A program made the translations under genes and the position numbers. From Bacteroidia bacterium (GTDB taxonomy: Bacteria > Bacteroidota > Bacteroidia > Flavobacteriales_D > Cryomorphaceae), in contig JAUICL010000001.1 of the NCBI GenBank assembly GCA_030427905.1, positions 372,001 through 436,000 of the forward strand: DNA of 64,000 nt, given 5' to 3'. Below the pieces are notes generated by a model. That model was not told where the DNA came from and did not search any database. It saw only the letters and a program-made list of their open reading frames with translations. Of the stretch, positions 29,181 to 37,638 are shown one piece after another (position 1 is the stretch's first letter; the number at the start of each line of letters is the position of its first letter).

Positions 29181-30193
29181 TGAAAGCCTTCAGAATTATC
29201 CCTGCACTAATCGTTTTATGTTTAATCTGGGGGTGTTCAGAAGAGTCTGGGAAAATCCGAAAGCCCCGCCACAGTGGGGAGTCGGGTGAAATTATTGTCA
29301 TCATGGACGAAGGCAAGTGGCTTTCCACTCCCGGCGATAGCCTTCGCGCCGTGCTCGAAGCGAGCTACCCACATTTGCCGCAGGCAGAGCCTCAGTTTAA
29401 ATTACTCCAGTTTTCTCCTAATGAGATGAGCGGACTCCTGCAGCACCACCGCAATATTCTAAAAATCGTTATCGGCCCAGATGCCGAAGGCGAAAACAAA
29501 CTCACCCTTACCAAAGACAAGTGGAGCAACCAGCAACTCTACTTTTCGGCAACGGCTACTGACGAAGAAAACTTCTACATGCTCTTGCGAACGGAGTTTC
29601 AAGAACTTATCAAGCGCATTGACGATATGGAAGTAAAGCGCTACCAATCCAAATACTACAGAACGGGGAATGAGACGCTCGAAGAAAAGGTGAAGGAACT
29701 TATGGGCGTTGAGTTGGCCCTGCCAGTTGAGTCTGAGCTCGCCGAAGTGCACGAAGACTTTATTTGGATTGAACGCGAGCGCATCAAATACCTTGGAAAC
29801 AACGGCCACGACATCACCCAAGGCTTTTTTATATACCGCTACCCCTACACATCCGACTCCCTTCTCGAAGAAAGTGCCATCCTGGCCAAGCGCGATGAAT
29901 TCTTGAAGAAATACGTCCCAGGACCAAAAGAAGGGACCTACATGACAACCGAGTACAAGTTTCCTCCATCGTCAACCGTTACTTCTCTAAACGATAAATA
30001 CGCGGTTGAAACGCGTGGGCTTTGGAAAACAGCCAACTACTTTATGGGCGGGCCATTTATATCGCTCACCACCACATCGGCCGATGATCAATACGTGGTC
30101 TGCATCAGCGCCTTCACCTTTGCTCCCAAGTTCAACAAAAGAGAGTACATCCGCGAGTCGGAAGCCATACTCTACTCAGCCAAAATACAGTAA
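29177..30193 (+). CDS. DUF4837 family lipoprotein
   Basis: A 338-aa lipoprotein with lipobox LIWGCSEE (Cys near residue 20). The body matches the Bacteroidota-specific DUF4837 family: GEIIVIMDEGKW near the start, repeated beta/alpha units, and a C-terminus ending REYIRESEAILYSAKIQ. Function unknown. It starts at either of two adjacent ATGs (29177, 29180), coupled to the transglycosylase gene, so a cell-wall connection is inferred from context only. Confidence 0.85.
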   Translation: MMKAFRIIPALIVLCLIWGCSEESGKIRKPRHSGESGEIIVIMDEGKWLSTPGDSLRAVLEASYPHLPQAEPQFKLLQFSPNEMSGLLQHHRNILKIVIGPDAEGENKLTLTKDKWSNQQLYFSATATDEENFYMLLRTEFQELIKRIDDMEVKRYQSKYYRTGNETLEEKVKELMGVELALPVESELAEVHEDFIWIERERIKYLGNNGHDITQGFFIYRYPYTSDSLLEESAILAKRDEFLKKYVPGPKEGTYMTTEYKFPPSSTVTSLNDKYAVETRGLWKTANYFMGGPFISLTTTSADDQYVVCISAFTFAPKFNKREYIRESEAILYSAKIQ

Positions 30194-30286
30194 TACTCTG
30201 CTAATCAACCTTGTTGAAATCTTTTTTGGGAGGTTCCCAATTTTCATAGTTGATTTTTTCTGATCTTTAGCTAGGCCTAACCAATC

Positions 30287-30535
30287 ATGACTTACTCTGA
30301 ATTAAGATCCTATTTTCATCATCACTGTCGCATACGTTTGCGTTCGGGAAAAGAAGTTTTTGGGGTTTTGTGGGACACTATGGATCAAGCAGATCGCGCC
30401 ATCTATTTCGCTAGCAATATTGAGCACCGAAAGTTGATGGAAAAGTCTCTCGAAGCGCAAAGAAACGACCTGATTCGCCTTCAGTTTGAAGATATAATCG
30501 GCGTGGAACCCGTAAACGGTTTTCAAGTCAATTAA
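30287..30535 (+). CDS. Small conserved-looking protein of unknown function (82 aa)
   Basis: An 82-aa protein, not recognised. It is polar, with no signal peptide or membrane segment. The pattern CRIRLRSGKEVFGVLWD followed later by IRLQFEDIIGVEPVNG resembles a five-stranded Sm/SH3-like barrel, in which RLRSGKEVxGxL is a common strand-turn-strand. This is a fold guess only. It follows DUF4837 after 93 bp, and its stop overlaps the convergent recO stop by 4 bp. Coding bias matches its neighbours. Confidence 0.6.
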   Translation: MTYSELRSYFHHHCRIRLRSGKEVFGVLWDTMDQADRAIYFASNIEHRKLMEKSLEAQRNDLIRLQFEDIIGVEPVNGFQVN

Positions 30536-31248
30536 GAAAAGACTTCTTCGAGCACATCCAGTGATTTTACCTTGCCCATTCCATCGAGGTGGAGCTGGTA
30601 GTACATCATCATATCGTTTAGCGCCTGTCGCCGGTTGAGCTGAGACAAGCCGAGCGACTCACTCAACAGACCCGCTTCAAACACCTTTCTCAGGGCCATA
30701 CTGCGCGTTTCATTGAGCGTGTGAATAGATTGGCCTAAATGGTCGGTAAAGTGGCCGTGCTCCAGATCAAAATCGGTCTGGCCAGGTCGTGCTGACAAGT
30801 CGGGATAAAAACCGAGGTAGCTCGACAATCTCCCCAAAAAAATCAAGTGGAAATCGGGAGAAAAGGGATGGGCAGAAAAATGCGAAATTCCATCTCTTAG
30901 AAAGTGATAGAGCTCTGGCTCTGGCGCTTCTTCACGGAGTACTTTTGAAAGCAGCTCAGCCAGAAAAATGCACACCGTGGTTTTGTAAGGGTCAGTCAGA
31001 ATAGGCAGATGGTTGATCGCCAAATCGAGATTTGAGATCGTTTGAACTTCCTTTGACGGCTTGTAATAGCATTCAAACTCCACTACGGAAAGTGGCTGCA
31101 CATTGACTGATTTGGACTTCTTCTTTCCCAAACCGCGCACCATAATAGCCATAGGCCCGTGATCGTGCGTATAGACATGTACAATAGCAGAAGAGCTGGT
31201 ATAGGGAATCTTTCTGAGGACAATTCCCTCAAAAGCCTGCTGGATCAC
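30532..31248 (-). CDS. recO: DNA repair protein RecO
   Basis: A 238-aa RecFOR-pathway protein that binds ssDNA and SSB and helps load RecA. The N-terminal OB fold begins EGIVLRKIPYTSSSAIVHVY and continues GPMAIMVRGLGKKKSK, followed by the C-terminal helical domain. The start is chosen as GTG at 31248, which overlaps the porZ stop as GTGA and places the OB fold at the N-terminus. Longer in-frame versions run through porZ coding sequence. Linkage to porZ is frequent in Bacteroidota (family knowledge). Confidence 0.9.
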   Translation of the reverse strand: MIQQAFEGIVLRKIPYTSSSAIVHVYTHDHGPMAIMVRGLGKKKSKSVNVQPLSVVEFECYYKPSKEVQTISNLDLAINHLPILTDPYKTTVCIFLAELLSKVLREEAPEPELYHFLRDGISHFSAHPFSPDFHLIFLGRLSSYLGFYPDLSARPGQTDFDLEHGHFTDHLGQSIHTLNETRSMALRKVFEAGLLSESLGLSQLNRRQALNDMMMYYQLHLDGMGKVKSLDVLEEVFS

Positions 31249-33560
31249 TTGACCAGAAGAATTTTGGTGACACAAGTCGAAGTTCCTTCCACATCGGTAC
31301 TCAGTGCGTAGTATACACCCGTAGCCACGCGCACACCATCTGTGTTCTTTCCATCCCAAATGGCACTACCTCCATTCGAAGTGGTTTTGTAAATCAGGTT
31401 TCCGCGGGCATCGGTAATTCGCACCTGACTATCGCGCTTCAAGCCTGTAATGGAAATGGGGCCAGAGTATGTTTCTCTAACGGGATTCGGATACACGCTT
31501 GAGCAGTTGTTTTCATTGCCACCACCTGTGGCATCAGAGAAGTAGGAAATCAACCCTCCCTGCGTGGCGATGAACACTTCGCCAGTCTTATCATTCACGG
31601 CAATATCGTTGATGGCATTGCTAAACAGCGGGCTATCCGCATCGGTAAAACGCTTGATTTCTTCCGTTCCATCTTCCGACATCAAAAACACCCCGGATGA
31701 CTCCGTACCAATCCATTTTCTATTCGCCCCGTCAACCGCAATGGCCGTAACAGCTTGGCCTTCGAGCAGGTATTGGAATATACCGTTTTGTTCTACCAGA
31801 ATTCTTCGGGCATCGCTCGCACTGCTTGTCAGCGCATCGAAAGGAGAATAGAACACGGCTACCCCATCGGTAGTTCCCACCCAAATCTCTCCATCGAGAT
31901 CTTCAACTATGGCCAGAACTTCATTAGCCGGGAGGCCGCCAGAACCTGTAGTTGCTGAAAAGCGTTTTGGAGTCTCCCCTTCCTTGAAGACTGTGATCCC
32001 ATCGCGGTTGAAAACAATCCACTTTTGGTCGAAGTCATCGATGATAATCTTCATTGATTTCAAACTGTTTGTGGCAGCGCTCAAGCTAAAGCTCTCCCAA
32101 GATCCGTCTGCGCGGTACACCACTAGTGGGTTTTGACTCCAGGTATTGCAAATCCAAAGATTCTTGTCATCATCCATCGCCATTCCCGAAACACCCACCC
32201 AAGGGTCGCCATCGTCTTGAAAGGATCCATCTTTGGGGCCTAGCTCCGAATTAGACGCATTAAAAAACTGCAATTCCTTTCCTTCTTCAACCACGCAAAG
32301 TCCGCTGTAATTTGACCCGACAAACACCTGGTCTGGATTATCACGATTCACGAGAATAGCCGGAACATCAATAAACAACGTGTCCCAGAGCACAGGTGTG
32401 TTCAAGCGCACGTAATTTGTCCATTGCCCTGCATTCATACCATAAAATCCGTTGAGCTCGAAACGGTTGTTCCAGTTTCCTGGAAACTCTACTCCACCAC
32501 TGGCCACCCAGAGCTGGTCTTTGTAAAAATCTAGATCGAAAATAAAGTTTGTTCCCGGCCCTTGCGGCTGGATGTACTCAAAGTTTCCGTTAGCGTCACG
32601 CTTTACTAGTCCAAGGCGGCGATCGGCAATCCATACCACCCCATCACCATCTGACACGATCGCGTTAGCCTGTGGGTTTATTCCATCTGAATAGCCCCAG
32701 ATTGCCACTTCCCAGCTCGTTCCTTCGGGGTTGCTGAGTTCAGCGTAGTAGCTATTGGTCATTGTCAGCTTTCCGTGGGCTGAACGCATAAAACGCATAT
32801 CGCCAAACGAACCTTTGGTCTGCCAAGTGTCTGGTGAAGCTTCGAAATAAACCCCGGCTTCATCACCCTCTACATGCGAGATGTAGATCCGCCCATTATA
32901 GGCCACGCAGCTTATCACGGGGTCAAAGGGCCCAGGGATAGACAGGTCTTGTTGCCAGTTTGAGAATATAGTCAGGTCATCGTTTAAGCTACCAAAGTAA
33001 AGTCCTTCGTCAGTGGCTGCGTATATGGTATCGTTAAGCACAGCCGTGGCATTGACGCTCACCGACCCATCAGGACTCAAGCTATACGTTTCTTTGATCT
33101 CAACGCGATCTAGGTTGAACTCGTGAATACCCAATCCACTAGTGATAAAGGCGATATTCTCGTAAAACTCCACATCTCTAATCGTCTTCGACCCCACCGC
33201 CGAGCTATTCTTGAGCTCCGCAAAATTGGTGATTTGATTTCCTTCAATCAGGTCGATGTTACCATTGCTGTAGCCAACAAAGGCCAGCCCGCGTTCATCG
33301 TTGGTGCGCAGAAGCGAGAGCCCGATATCGGAGAGCCCGTTCACGCGGCTCAGCCTGTCGATGCTATTGTCGGCCGTGTGGTAGATAAACACACCGTTTA
33401 TTCCGGCCAGGTACACATCGCTGCCAAGGATATCGAGATCAATCCCTTCAGAATAGCTCAGGTATTCCTTCCAGGTATCTATGGGGTTTTGAGCCAGGGT
33501 TTGGCCCACGAGAAAAAGGGTAAGGTATAGAGAGAGTAGTTTTCGCAACATCTTAAACAT
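31245..33560 (-). CDS. porZ: Type IX secretion system protein PorZ (two beta-propellers)
   Basis: About 771 aa from ATG 33560 (33551 is equally good), with a signal peptide ending VGQTLAQ. The exported body begins NPIDTWKEYLSYSEG and contains repeating propeller blades with phrases such as WIGTTDGVAVF, WIGTESSGVFLMS and VWIADRRLGLVKRD. The C-terminus has a YPNPV motif and a FlgD-like Ig sorting-type domain. PorZ is a surface component of the T9SS attachment complex that binds anionic lipopolysaccharide. It lies upstream of recO. Confidence 0.87.
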   Translation of the reverse strand: MFKMLRKLLSLYLTLFLVGQTLAQNPIDTWKEYLSYSEGIDLDILGSDVYLAGINGVFIYHTADNSIDRLSRVNGLSDIGLSLLRTNDERGLAFVGYSNGNIDLIEGNQITNFAELKNSSAVGSKTIRDVEFYENIAFITSGLGIHEFNLDRVEIKETYSLSPDGSVSVNATAVLNDTIYAATDEGLYFGSLNDDLTIFSNWQQDLSIPGPFDPVISCVAYNGRIYISHVEGDEAGVYFEASPDTWQTKGSFGDMRFMRSAHGKLTMTNSYYAELSNPEGTSWEVAIWGYSDGINPQANAIVSDGDGVVWIADRRLGLVKRDANGNFEYIQPQGPGTNFIFDLDFYKDQLWVASGGVEFPGNWNNRFELNGFYGMNAGQWTNYVRLNTPVLWDTLFIDVPAILVNRDNPDQVFVGSNYSGLCVVEEGKELQFFNASNSELGPKDGSFQDDGDPWVGVSGMAMDDDKNLWICNTWSQNPLVVYRADGSWESFSLSAATNSLKSMKIIIDDFDQKWIVFNRDGITVFKEGETPKRFSATTGSGGLPANEVLAIVEDLDGEIWVGTTDGVAVFYSPFDALTSSASDARRILVEQNGIFQYLLEGQAVTAIAVDGANRKWIGTESSGVFLMSEDGTEEIKRFTDADSPLFSNAINDIAVNDKTGEVFIATQGGLISYFSDATGGGNENNCSSVYPNPVRETYSGPISITGLKRDSQVRITDARGNLIYKTTSNGGSAIWDGKNTDGVRVATGVYYALSTDVEGTSTCVTKILLVK

Positions 33561-33663
33561 CAATTCACATATGAAACGCAAAAACAGCGAGAATCATATG
33601 CAGAGGTCGAAATTATCGAAAACCAATTAAAAATTGCCCTAAACCAATTACATTTGCAGGCTC

Positions 33664-33737
33664 GGCCCGGTAGTTCAACTGGATAGAATATCAGATTTCG
33701 GCTCTGAGGGTTGAGGGTTCGAATCCTTCCCGGGTCA
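33664..33737 (+). tRNA. tRNA-Arg (anticodon TCG)
   Basis: The 74-nt cloverleaf folds fully: acceptor GGCCCGG with CCGGGTC (one G-T pair), D arm GTTC/GAAT, anticodon stem TCAGA/TCTGA around the loop TTTCGGC giving anticodon TCG, and T arm GAGGG/CCTTC with loop TTCGAAT. Discriminator A is at 33737. CCA is not encoded. Its last 16 nt are repeated 177 bp downstream. Confidence 0.93.
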
Positions 33738-33898
33738 CAAGCAAAACACCCCGACGATAGTCGTGGTGTTTTTTTATGCCCAAAAGCTTTGCCGAGTCAC
33801 ACTCGAGCAGAGCTGTGGGCATAAAAAAAGTTCTGGCTGAAAATCAGCCAGGGTTTTGCTTGGAGTATTAAAGTAACCATGTAAAGGATCATGTAAAT
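33722..33898 (+). repeat. Tandem repeat unit 1: tRNA-Arg 3' end plus hairpin cluster
   Basis: A 177-bp unit starting within the tRNA-Arg T arm (AATCCTTCCCGGGTCAC) and repeated directly once. It contains three hairpins nested within an outer CAAGCAAAA (33738-33746)/TTTTGCTTG (33854-33862) pairing: a terminator at 33743-33775; a long stem closed by ATGCCC (33776-33781)/GGGCAT (33817-33822) with an inner AGCTTTGC/GCAGAGCT stem; and CTGGCTGA/TCAGCCAG at 33833-33851. Confidence 0.9.
33743..33775 (+). terminator. Terminator after tRNA-Arg
   Basis: A 13-bp stem AAAACACCCCGAC/GTCGTGGTGTTTT with one C-T mismatch and loop GATA, followed by a T run. It starts 6 nt after the tRNA. Confidence 0.85.
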
Positions 33899-34075
33899 AA
33901 TCCTTCCCGGGTCACAAGCAAAACACCCCGACGGTAGTCGTGGTGTTTTTTTATGCCCAAAAGCTTTGCCGAGTCACACTCGAGCAGAGCTGTGGGCATA
34001 AAAAAAGTCCTGGCTGAAAAGCAGCCAGGGTTTTGCTTGGAGTATTAAAGTAACCATACCTAGGATCACGGAGTA
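33899..34075 (+). repeat. Tandem repeat unit 2: copy of tRNA-Arg tail and hairpin cluster
   Basis: The second copy of the 177-bp unit, nearly identical to the first. Differences are few and mostly in loops: GATA to GGTA in the terminator loop (33920-33952), one base in the CTGGCTG hairpin, and divergence in the last 20 bp. The tRNA fragment at its start lacks the rest of the tRNA and cannot form a cloverleaf. TAATCC occurs again at 34074-34079, as at the first unit boundary. Confidence 0.9.
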
Positions 34076-34108
34076 ATCCAATTAGCTTAAAACCGAAGAA
34101 CGTAATCA

Positions 34109-35620
34109 TCAAAGCACCTGAACCTTCCTCACCCCTACTTCCCCAGCTTCTGACTCTATCATTAACACATAAAGCCCTGATGGTAGGTTGAGTGAAACTC
34201 GTGTTGTAAACCCATTAATTACGCCTTTTTGAACTGTTCTCCCTTGAAGGTCTAATATGCGCCAAGTCTCTGCTTCGTTCTGATCTTCAGGCTGGATGGT
34301 GAGTTCATCTTCCGCTGGATTTGGATAAACATTGAAGTCTAACTTTGATTGTTCTTCCAGTCCGACACTTACCGGCTCACAGCCCAGCCATTCAAAATCT
34401 CCACAGGCGTCTAATTTAACTAGAAAGGACTCAGCTTGTTGAAAGCCACCTTGCATAAAATCTTGCCAATAGCCCGTAAAAACGTAGCCCCCGTCTGGTG
34501 CAACATCAATATCACGCGCTCCCGTGTCGCAACTCGAACAAGACTCATAAGAGTACTCCTGAAACCAATCTAACTCCAAGTCTGAGTTGACTTTTGCCAC
34601 CCAAGAAAGAAATTCAAATGATTCGTTAAGGGAAGTTCCTAAGATGACAAAACCGTCGTCAGATGCCGGAATAATATCTCTAATTTTCATAACCATATAC
34701 TCATAGTTATTCAAATGGGCTATGGGCTCTGAAACGGTGTTGGTGATGGTGTCGAAATACGACAATGCCAATTCTGTCCAATATATATCTGGATCACCAA
34801 TCTCTTCGTTCCACTCGTAATTTTGGGTATAGGCGAAAAGGATACCATCCGGTTCGGATTTTGCGACTAATGCCTGATTACCACCCATATTATTAGTCAG
34901 ATTTGCATCTTCATGTACATTCCCCAAGGTATCCATTACGGTATATGCCGCATGAAATGCCTGAGCATCTTCGCGAAAGCCTGTAAACAAAATCCTATCT
35001 TCATACAGCACAAAGTCCTCTATTCGGTGGGATTCGCCAGAAACAACCGGCACATCATAAGTCCATACAACATTTCCTTCCAAATCAACTTTTGAATAAT
35101 ATGAACCAAAACCATTTGCTGGATCCACGAAGGATCCTATAACAAGATGATTTCCAAAAAAACGCCCATATCCCACAAATGATTCAGGATATTCATCATC
35201 TACCAAATCGTAAAACTGTTTCTCGACTGAACTGAAGTTCAGTTCAATCGCCACCCTATACCCCCTAGGGATGTTCTCTACAGTACCAATTGAATTATAT
35301 GCAACAAAAGCTTCAAGCCCACTTTCATATTGGAATGAGTTAAAAGCGCCAATATAGTATAAGGTGTCTGGAGACATTACTTGTATAGTATCAATAAATG
35401 CACCAGCTGAATCATACTTTCTCACAAACGGAAAAATATCAGTCTCATCTCTTTGTCCACCCCAAACAAAATAATACTCTCCTACAACTTCTACATTAGA
35501 AGTAGACGTCAATCCACCTTCGTTGTAGCTTAGTATTTCTGAATGAAAATAGTCGTACTGCCCAATGCACGCAAAGGGCAATACAACTAATGTCATCCAA
35601 ATAATTTTTCTCAATATCAC
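34109..35620 (-). CDS. T9SS-sorted secreted protein of unknown function (paralogue A)
   Basis: A 503-aa exported protein. Signal peptide ends PFACIGQ; the start is GTG at 35620, or ATG nine codons in. The body has irregular beta-propeller-like repeats (DGGYVFTGYWQD, DDGFVILGTSLN, DRILFTGFRED). The C-terminus is a type A sorting domain: VYPNPAEDELTIQ, WRILDLQGRTV and GLYVLMIESE. Function unknown. It is paralogous to the next gene upstream and lies immediately downstream of an orphan sorting-domain tail whose TGA overlaps its GTG. Confidence 0.82.
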   Translation of the reverse strand: MILRKIIWMTLVVLPFACIGQYDYFHSEILSYNEGGLTSTSNVEVVGEYYFVWGGQRDETDIFPFVRKYDSAGAFIDTIQVMSPDTLYYIGAFNSFQYESGLEAFVAYNSIGTVENIPRGYRVAIELNFSSVEKQFYDLVDDEYPESFVGYGRFFGNHLVIGSFVDPANGFGSYYSKVDLEGNVVWTYDVPVVSGESHRIEDFVLYEDRILFTGFREDAQAFHAAYTVMDTLGNVHEDANLTNNMGGNQALVAKSEPDGILFAYTQNYEWNEEIGDPDIYWTELALSYFDTITNTVSEPIAHLNNYEYMVMKIRDIIPASDDGFVILGTSLNESFEFLSWVAKVNSDLELDWFQEYSYESCSSCDTGARDIDVAPDGGYVFTGYWQDFMQGGFQQAESFLVKLDACGDFEWLGCEPVSVGLEEQSKLDFNVYPNPAEDELTIQPEDQNEAETWRILDLQGRTVQKGVINGFTTRVSLNLPSGLYVLMIESEAGEVGVRKVQVL

Positions 35621-35723
35621 TTTAACTTTACTATTAACTCTTCTTTTAGAAGAGAGCCATCCTTAGCGACTATTCTAATCAAATAATTCCCTGCAGGCTG
35701 AGAACGTAAATTGACGGAAGAGA
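35621..35723 (-). pseudogene. Orphan C-terminal tail of a T9SS sorting domain
   Basis: Between the two paralogues the minus strand encodes VNLRSQPAGNYLIRIVAKDG and then SLLKEELIVKLK before a TGA, a typical last-strand pattern of a type A sorting domain. It has no start or upstream body: the frame runs back into the 3' end of paralogue B in a different frame. It ends exactly at the GTG start of paralogue A. It looks like the leftover 3' end of a gene replaced by insertion or recombination. Confidence 0.7.
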
Positions 35724-37235
35724 TTACAAAACCTGAACCTTCTTCACCCCTACTTCCCCAACTTCCGTCTCTATCATTAATACATAAAGCCCTGATGGTA
35801 GATTGAGTGAAACTCGTGTTGTAAACCCATCAATTACTCCTTCTTGAACTGTTCTCCCTTGAAGGTCAGTGATCGTCCATTTGATCGCGTTCTCAGGTTC
35901 AGTAAGTTCAATAGTAAAAGACTCTTCAACTGGATTTGGATAAACATCGAAGTCTAGCTTTGATTGTTCTTCCAGTCCCACACTAACTGGTTCACAGCCT
36001 AGCCATTCAAAATCTCCACAGGCGTCTATTTTAACGAGGAAAGCTCTGGATGCCTGAAATCCTCCTTGGTTTATATCTTGCCAAATGCCTGTGAAAACAT
36101 ATCCACCATCCGGAGCAATGTCTATGTCCAAAGCTTCCGTATTACAACTCGAACAAGACTCATAAGAGTACTCCTGAAACCAATCTAACTCTAAATCGGA
36201 GTTGACTTTCGCCACCCAAGAAAGAAATTCAAATGATTCGTTAAGCGAAGTTCCTAAGATGACAAACCCATCGTCAGAAGCCGGAATAACATCTCTTACT
36301 TTCATAACCATATATTCATAGTTATTCAGGTGAGCTATGGGCTCTGAAACGGTGTTGGTGATAGTGTCGAAATACGACAATGCCAATTCTGTCCAATAAA
36401 TATCTGGATCACCAATCTCTTCGTTCCATTCGTAATTTTGGGTGTAGGCGAAAAGGATACCATCCGATTCGGACTTTGTGACTAATGCCTGGTTACCTCC
36501 AATATTATTCGTTAAAAAAGGCTCATCAATCACATTTCCCGTAGTGTCTACCAAAGTATAAGATGCATGATAAGTCTGTGATACTCTTCGAAACCCTGAA
36601 AAAAGAATTTTGTCTTCAAAAAGAACAAAGTCTTCAACTCTGTATGTTTGATTTGACGCTGACGGTATTTGGTAAGTCCATATGACATTTCCTTCCATAT
36701 CCACTTTCGAGAAGTATGATGCAAATGCATTACTGGACCCTATTAATGAGCCAATAACCAAGTGGTCGCCATAAAATGAACCGAAACCGACAAAGGAATC
36801 CGTGTTGTTTTCTGGGAAAAAATCATAAAACTGAGAGCTTGAACCATCAAGGTTAAGGTTTACTTGAAACCTGTAACCTACGGGAGGACCATTTGAAGTT
36901 CCTATTGCATTAAAGGCTATGAACACCCCAAGATCGCTCACATAGCGAAATGAATTCCTAGAGCCAATATAATATAGGGTATCTGGGGATTCAAGATAAA
37001 ATGTATCAACAAATGTTCCATCAAGATCATATTTTCTCACAAAAGGAAAGATATCAATCTCGTCCCTTTGAACTCCCCATGTAAAGTAATAATCATCAAC
37101 AACTTCCACACATGAAGAATTATTAAATCCATCTTCATTAAAAGGTAGAAGGTTCGTTTGGAAATAGTCGTACTGCCCAATGCACGCAAAGGGCAATACA
37201 ACTAATGTCATCCATATAATTTTTCTGAATATCAC
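35724..37235 (-). CDS. T9SS-sorted secreted protein of unknown function (paralogue B)
   Basis: A 503-aa paralogue of the previous gene with the same architecture: signal peptide ending PFACIGQ, propeller-like beta repeats and a type A sorting domain (VYPNPVEESFTIE, WTITDLQGRTV, GLYVLMIETE). Residues 1-25 and about 245-370 are almost identical to paralogue A, while residues 26-245 are much more divergent. It starts at GTG 37235, overlapping the TGA of another orphan tail. Function unknown. Confidence 0.82.
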   Translation of the reverse strand: MIFRKIIWMTLVVLPFACIGQYDYFQTNLLPFNEDGFNNSSCVEVVDDYYFTWGVQRDEIDIFPFVRKYDLDGTFVDTFYLESPDTLYYIGSRNSFRYVSDLGVFIAFNAIGTSNGPPVGYRFQVNLNLDGSSSQFYDFFPENNTDSFVGFGSFYGDHLVIGSLIGSSNAFASYFSKVDMEGNVIWTYQIPSASNQTYRVEDFVLFEDKILFSGFRRVSQTYHASYTLVDTTGNVIDEPFLTNNIGGNQALVTKSESDGILFAYTQNYEWNEEIGDPDIYWTELALSYFDTITNTVSEPIAHLNNYEYMVMKVRDVIPASDDGFVILGTSLNESFEFLSWVAKVNSDLELDWFQEYSYESCSSCNTEALDIDIAPDGGYVFTGIWQDINQGGFQASRAFLVKIDACGDFEWLGCEPVSVGLEEQSKLDFDVYPNPVEESFTIELTEPENAIKWTITDLQGRTVQEGVIDGFTTRVSLNLPSGLYVLMIETEVGEVGVKKVQVL

Positions 37236-37236
37236 T

Positions 37237-37386
37237 TCATCTTCACAATTAGCTCTTCTTTTAGAAGAGAGCCGTAACGGGTGAAAATTCTGACTGTTCG
37301 ATTTCCGTTCAGAATTATCGGCTTTATGATATCATCTGGGTTATCTCTATCCTCAAAGTGCAACCAATTTCGCCCATCACACCCTT
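37237..37386 (-). pseudogene. Second orphan gene tail upstream of paralogue B
   Basis: About 50 codons on the minus strand, bounded upstream by an in-frame TAA, encode WLHFEDRDNPDDIIKPIIL, NGNRTVRIFTRY and GSLLKEELIVKMK, then TGA. The last 12 residues match those of the orphan tail at 35621-35723. No start or domain is present, so it is read as the remnant 3' end of a lost secreted-protein gene. Confidence 0.6.
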
Positions 37387-37501
37387 AAAGATAAAAACCC
37401 CAGCCAAATAGCAAAGAAGTGTGATCTGGCTACTGCCTTCCACCCCCTTCACAGCCATCCATCCAAGCCCTAAATCACTCCCTACCAACAAAGATTTAGT
37501 C

Positions 37502-37573
37502 ACGGTCTTCAGACGGTCTCCTTACGGTCATCTGACGGTCTGAATACGGTCTAAACACGGTTAAAATACGTTC
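37502..37573 (+). repeat. Seven-unit 11-bp periodic array ACGGTCnnnnn
   Basis: ACGGTC begins at 37502, 37513, 37524, 37535 and 37546, then ACGGTT at 37557 and ACGTTC at 37568: an exact 11-bp period with a constant 6-mer and variable 5-mer. It lies 65 bp upstream of the unknown gene at 37639. The period is not a multiple of 3 and no frame is conserved, so it is a DNA-level rather than protein-level repeat. Confidence 0.9.
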
Positions 37574-37638
37574 ATACGCAGACCAAAACGGTGTAACTAC
37601 CCGTTATAAGCCTATACAACCACTTAAATTTCAAGGCG

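Noticed and set aside
33722-34079. CRISPR-like interpretation of the repeats after tRNA-Arg
   Set aside because: Only two units of 177 bp, no short repeats separated by unique spacers and no cas genes; it is a tandem duplication.
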